Positions 60,332 to 64,000 of a stretch of DNA of 64,000 nt are shown one piece after another. Under the pieces are notes generated by a model that was not told where the DNA came from, did not search any database, and saw nothing but the letters and a program-made list of their open reading frames with translations. Positions within the stretch are counted from its first letter, which is position 1; every line of letters starts with the position of its first letter. The DNA lies in assembly GCF_017916325.1 (NCBI RefSeq), contig NC_090154.1, positions 561,001 through 625,000 of the forward strand, in the 5' to 3' direction. A program made the position numbers and the translations under genes. This stretch comes from Leishmania martiniquensis (Eukaryota; Euglenozoa; Kinetoplastea; Trypanosomatida; Trypanosomatidae).

Positions 60332-61288
60332 ATGCGTCATCGGAAAGGCACGTCGGGCCCCGCAGCCCCGTCTAACGCCGCAGCCCCAGCTGTGTACCCG
60401 GAAAACTTGGGTGACGCTAACACAGCGCAGCACAAAGGATCGGCGAGCAATGGCGACCCCCAATACGGAGTCACCATGACGAACACCGCAGCCGCGAATG
60501 CCTTCATGCCCTTTCAACAGCGCGTGCCTCGGCTGGAGGCTAAGGAAGATTCTCTGTACTACACGTCGCAGCTCTTGTGGCTGCAGGTGATGAACCGCAT
60601 TCCGTACGAGCTCACCTGCCACTTTGTGCCCTCCCCCTCACGGCTCCATGAGGCCATGCTATGCCGTATTCGTGAGCAATACGGACGCCCGTACGCTGCG
60701 GAGAACGCGCTGGACGCCGAGCTGCTGGGCCGCTTGTGGAACGGCCATAACCGGGTAGTGTTTGCGCCGAGCGACTTGGCCTTCTCGCCAGCGACTCACT
60801 CAGTAAGTGGTCGCTGGAAGGAGATGGGTTTCCAAGGCACCGATCCGTCCACCGACTTCCGTGGAGCCGGCATTCTTGGCCTTGCACATCTCGTGTACCT
60901 TGTCGAACAGTATCCTCAGCAGTGGAGCGCCATGCTGACCCCTGATTTCCTGCCCGCCGCCGCCGGGCTGAACATGACGCTGCATCTTTCCACACTACTC
61001 GGCATCAACCCGTCCGTTAATCAGTTCAGTGCTTCCATACTCTCGACGTATTCCGCGCGCGCGGCGCGCCTGCGGTTGTGCCGCTTCATCTATGACCCGA
61101 GCGTCGATGTTGCCATTCAGCGACTCAGCGAAATTTACTGCTTTGCCATGCGTCTGCTGCACTACCGATGGATACGCTCAACGCGCAACATAATGGAGTT
61201 CAATCAGCAGCTCAGTAAGGTGTATGAAGAGCTGAACCGGCTGCTCTATGTGAGTAAGGGACTGCAGGATCTCTGCACCCTCCTGTGA
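60332..61288 (+). CDS. ELMO/CED-12 domain protein (ELMOD-like)
   Basis: With the ATG at 60,332 the protein has 318 residues. The ELMO domain covers about 110-310, with the signature RWKEMGFQGTDPSTDFRG followed by GILGLAHLVYLVEQYP. The catalytic-type arginine of ELMOD GAPs would lie in the TDFRG region (R). ELMOD proteins act as GTPase-activating proteins for Arf/Arl GTPases at membranes. The N-terminal 55 or so residues are alanine/proline-rich and poorly structured. A second in-frame ATG at 60,477 is a good alternative, because no AG lies between the pyrimidine tract (60,300-60,325) and 60,332. Confidence 0.85.
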   Translation: MRHRKGTSGPAAPSNAAAPAVYPENLGDANTAQHKGSASNGDPQYGVTMTNTAAANAFMPFQQRVPRLEAKEDSLYYTSQLLWLQVMNRIPYELTCHFVPSPSRLHEAMLCRIREQYGRPYAAENALDAELLGRLWNGHNRVVFAPSDLAFSPATHSVSGRWKEMGFQGTDPSTDFRGAGILGLAHLVYLVEQYPQQWSAMLTPDFLPAAAGLNMTLHLSTLLGINPSVNQFSASILSTYSARAARLRLCRFIYDPSVDVAIQRLSEIYCFAMRLLHYRWIRSTRNIMEFNQQLSKVYEELNRLLYVSKGLQDLCTLL

Positions 61289-62207
61289 ATGCGGCCGCGC
61301 CTTCTGTTTCAGCGACGTCGCCGGCTAACGTGTGCTCATGACCTCACTGCCGCCTGCCACGCACGACCTGTGGATCTCATGCAGCGAAATGGACCGATGG
61401 GCTGACTTTTGCTTCTCCCCTGCGCTCAGTCACGCCTTGGCGCGCTGCGTCTGCGCGCTCGTCGCGTGTGCGGGAAGTCTTTGCTGGATGAACGCATGCT
61501 TCAGGCAGCACCCCATCCCATCCCATCCCGTCCCATCACACGCACTCTCGACGTCGTCTCTTGCATGCGCTCGCGTTTTCTCCATGAGCTCAAGGGGGCT
61601 GTATGCTCTTCCCCCCCTTTCGGGAGGGGGTACTTATAACCGTTGCACTGCTGCCCAGTGGCAACTATTTTTAGCGATTGGAGAGATGCTGAAGAAAGAC
61701 GCTCCCCAGGTGCTTCTTCCAGGCTTTAGTTGCTGGGCACGCCTGCGCTGAGAGTAGCGGCCTTAACGCCCCTGCGTGACGCACATGCATACTGTGTGCT
61801 TACCGGCGCTCTGCGCACCCGTGTTGCTTTGGCTCTAAAGAACTGTCGGCGACCCCACGCACGCGAAGGGTAGTTGCCCGACGGAATCACTCTACCCCCC
61901 TCCCCCCTCGCATTGCTTCTGATTCAGCAGTGCCTGTGCAAGCACGAATGGGACGCATCCGTCACTTTTCGAACTTCCTTCTCTTCCGCTTCTCTGGTTG
62001 CGCCACTCTCACTGTGGTGAGTGGGGCAGACGCTGGCATGCACTCTTATCTGCTGCTCCCCCCCCGACACACACACACACACGCACACAGAGCCCCGCCT
62101 GCGGGCATACCTCCACATAACGGGGCGCTCTCTGTTGCGCAATGCGACGCTTACACGAATGGCGGTCCTTTAGATTTTCGCTTCCACGTGAGTAGGAGAG
62201 CGGAGAC
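61289..62207. other. Intergenic region upstream of the hypothetical gene
   Basis: About 920 bases. CCCAT repeats at about 61,510-61,535, a C run at 61,610 and CA repeats at 62,071-62,087. No credible gene. Confidence 0.45.
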
Positions 62208-63392
62208 ATGAAGCGCGCGCGCTGCATCGATGCTCGGGTTTGTCAGAGAAAAAGGCAGCGAACCCATTCGATGCCCCTCCTGGGCGACTGCGTCCGTCAC
62301 CTGGCGAAGCATCTGGGAAGCTGCGAGACGGTAGTCGTTATGGACCCCCTGGCGTGCGTTAGATTTCACGAGGAGATTGCGGCATGCACCGCGCTTGAGG
62401 CCTTCTCATTGCTTCTCTTTGAAAAGCACTGCGAGGGGCGTACGGGCGGCATGTGCGGGCACCGTCAAACGTGGTGGGGGATCGGTGTTCTGCGCGGCCG
62501 GGAGAGTGACGTGGCCTACAACTCTGGAGCGGGCGCATGTGTTCTGTGGAATATTGTCCCTCTCGCCCTCACTTTGGTGCCATGGCAGGTGAAACTTCCA
62601 TCGCGACTGCAGGACCTTGTGCTTTGCCAGGGGCACTTTGCATCGATGGGCGAGTGCAAGTACGGAAGTAGCGATGTTGGCCCCGTCCCTGACTCCTTCG
62701 TGGCGCGCGAGGCGGTAGCCTTGCTTTGCGGGCTGCCACGCTGCCGCGTACAAGCGATTTCTGGCCACTTCCCTATGTTTCGCCGAGCCTCACCTCCGAC
62801 TCTTTTGGCGGTCCCGCACGCCGTCTCGGCAGCCGATACAGCTTGGTCGTTGGTGCCTTCAGAAGAGGTGGAACCGCCTCAACGCGAAGCGGCTGCGCAT
62901 CAGCACGCACAGAGACTAATGTCCTTCGTGGTGAGTGGCCTGTCGTCTCTGATGGAGTCCTCTGCTCCGCGGAATGGCAGGCCTGTGCCGGAGTGCTGGG
63001 CTGTGGTTTCTTACCCGGATGGACTGCCGCGCGCCGCCTCTGCTCGCGACGAGGTCGATAGTGCCTCTCGTGACATTCGCGACACTGCAAGAGGTGTCCC
63101 CGTCCACGATCTCTGCGCGCCCCAACTCGTCTGCCCCTGTGAAGCCGCGCCCTTTTTTATTCTGCCGTCTCACCGGCTGAGCCAGTCGCTGCGTGTCGCG
63201 GTCGGATGGGGGAGGATTCCGCCTTCGTCACGCCCAGTCGCGGAGGAGGCGCTTCGACGGCTGTGCAGTCTTGTGGACCGCGCCGCACTCTGCACAGACC
63301 AAGGTGTGACACTCACGTTCCGGACAGCCTGGGATGGCGTCCGGCAGACACGCTCAGCCACCGCGACGATTCAAAGGGCATCTAGCATGTGA
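62208..63392 (+). CDS. Hypothetical protein, 394 residues
   Basis: An uninterrupted frame from a well-placed ATG. The N-terminus is basic (MKRARCID...RKRQRTH), possibly a nuclear signal. The rest is mixed alpha/beta in character, with WWGIGVLRGRESDVAYNSG, a tryptophan/cysteine-rich middle, and several Pro/Ala-rich loops. No domain, membrane segment or catalytic motif is recognised. The composition and length make it a believable trypanosomatid-specific gene continuing the + strand cluster. Confidence 0.6.
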   Translation: MKRARCIDARVCQRKRQRTHSMPLLGDCVRHLAKHLGSCETVVVMDPLACVRFHEEIAACTALEAFSLLLFEKHCEGRTGGMCGHRQTWWGIGVLRGRESDVAYNSGAGACVLWNIVPLALTLVPWQVKLPSRLQDLVLCQGHFASMGECKYGSSDVGPVPDSFVAREAVALLCGLPRCRVQAISGHFPMFRRASPPTLLAVPHAVSAADTAWSLVPSEEVEPPQREAAAHQHAQRLMSFVVSGLSSLMESSAPRNGRPVPECWAVVSYPDGLPRAASARDEVDSASRDIRDTARGVPVHDLCAPQLVCPCEAAPFFILPSHRLSQSLRVAVGWGRIPPSSRPVAEEALRRLCSLVDRAALCTDQGVTLTFRTAWDGVRQTRSATATIQRASSM

Positions 63393-64000
63393 GGTGCGTC
63401 AGCACGGCTGTCTCTCTCTGCTATGTTCTTGTCAGCTCCCCACTCACGCTGTCGCATCTTGCGAACTCCGTGCGACTCCCCACATTTACTATTCTCTTCT
63501 CCCCCTCGAGTGCGTGTGTGTGTCTATGAGGCCGCACATCGCCCGCAGCGCGCCATGTCTCTAGTCCCCTGCTACACATCTCTTCGCCACCAGAACGTAA
63601 AACAAAGCTGAGAGCCGAGGTGAACACCCTTCATTGCGGCAGAAGTGCGCGCCGGTATAGCGTGCTCTTCTCCCTCTTCAGGCGGACCGGCGTCTGTGCA
63701 TGTACCAGATGCATCGAGTAGCGCCAATGACGGTGTGTATGTCTGTACGGGGTGGGGAAGGCAGAGGTGGAGGAGGTCGAAGCAGGACGCGTGTGCTCTC
63801 ACCTCATTAGCACCTCTCCCCTCTCCCCCAACAGCAGTGTGGTGCGCATGTCGTGTTCGCGTTTTTCTTTCCTCTCTTCGACAGCTCTTTTTTTTTTTCG
63901 CTGTGGTGGTGCGGCAGAGCTCCCCTCTCGCCCTCTCCCGGCGCGGCGCGTTTCTTCGCTACGCATGCAGTCCACCATCTGTGTCCTCGCGTACGCCTCT
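63393..64000. other. Intergenic region at the window's end
   Basis: About 600 bases with no gene. A T-run (63,889-63,899) and CT-rich sequence near the end may belong to the leader of the next gene beyond the window. Confidence 0.4.

Noticed and set aside
61332..61751. Open frame of 139 codons after the ELMO gene
   Set aside because: Contains simple CCCAT repeats and a C run; composition is intergenic.

Overview
The window looks like nuclear chromosomal DNA of a trypanosomatid of the Leishmaniinae (Leishmania, Leptomonas, Crithidia, Endotrypanum or a relative). All confident genes are intron-less and lie on the + strand. Long intergenic stretches are rich in polypyrimidine tracts and CA/TG microsatellites. 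The products include kinetoplastid-specific ones: a RET1-type mitochondrial TUTase, a TRF4-type TBP, cysteine peptidase A and a TQY-type MAP kinase. Together this reads as one directional gene cluster matured by trans-splicing. From memory, the order CPA, MPK4, eIF4E2, IMPDH matches Leishmania chromosome 19; I could not check this.

Layout. 0.9-13.6 kb: CDF/MMT-like metal transporter, TBP/TRF4, RMDN-like TPR protein, RET1-like TUTase, and a CPA-type cysteine peptidase with an extra C-terminal domain. 13.6-25.4 kb: an accessory island. Its core is a mobile-element ORF (20.4-23.1 kb) joining a Ulp1/C48-like cysteine peptidase to a tyrosine recombinase. In front lies a frame-broken upstream ORF, and a short frame-shifted tail follows. 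Anomalous homopolymer-rich sequence flanks it on both sides, and copies of one short retroposon-like repeat bracket the whole. 25.4-34.4 kb: lower-GC genes for a PIH1-domain protein, MPK4, a flavin reductase-like protein, a CX9C-type small protein and a zinc-finger kinase. 35-48 kb: eIF4E2, a small hypothetical protein, a nucleotide-sugar/triose-phosphate-type transporter, a large IF-3-like mitochondrial protein and an FKBP-TPR protein. 48-50 kb: a second retroelement-relic zone. 50.5-63.4 kb: CPT1-like acyltransferase, WDR92/DNAAF10-like WD40 protein, IMPDH, an ELMO-domain protein and a hypothetical protein.

Functional threads. RET1, the IF-3-like protein, CPT1, the CX9C protein and the MMT-like transporter point to the mitochondrion. 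The PIH1 protein and WDR92 are both expected in axonemal dynein pre-assembly. TBP, eIF4E2, MPK4 and the zinc-finger kinase belong to gene expression and signalling. IMPDH ends in a probable glycosomal PTS1.

Most striking signals: (1) the Ulp1-tyrosine recombinase fusion element and its broken upstream ORF; (2) an approximately 477 bp repeat family present as two near-identical copies (35.3 and 40.8 kb), two sibling copies bracketing the island, and a decayed minus-strand copy at 7.6 kb; (3) an apparently identical inverted repeat of about 377 bp at 1-377 and 48,224-48,600; (4) a CPA gene that continues 124 residues past the point where, as I recall, Leishmania CPA ends. The sequence at 15.2-18.6 and 23.4-24.95 kb may be partly an assembly or base-calling artefact.
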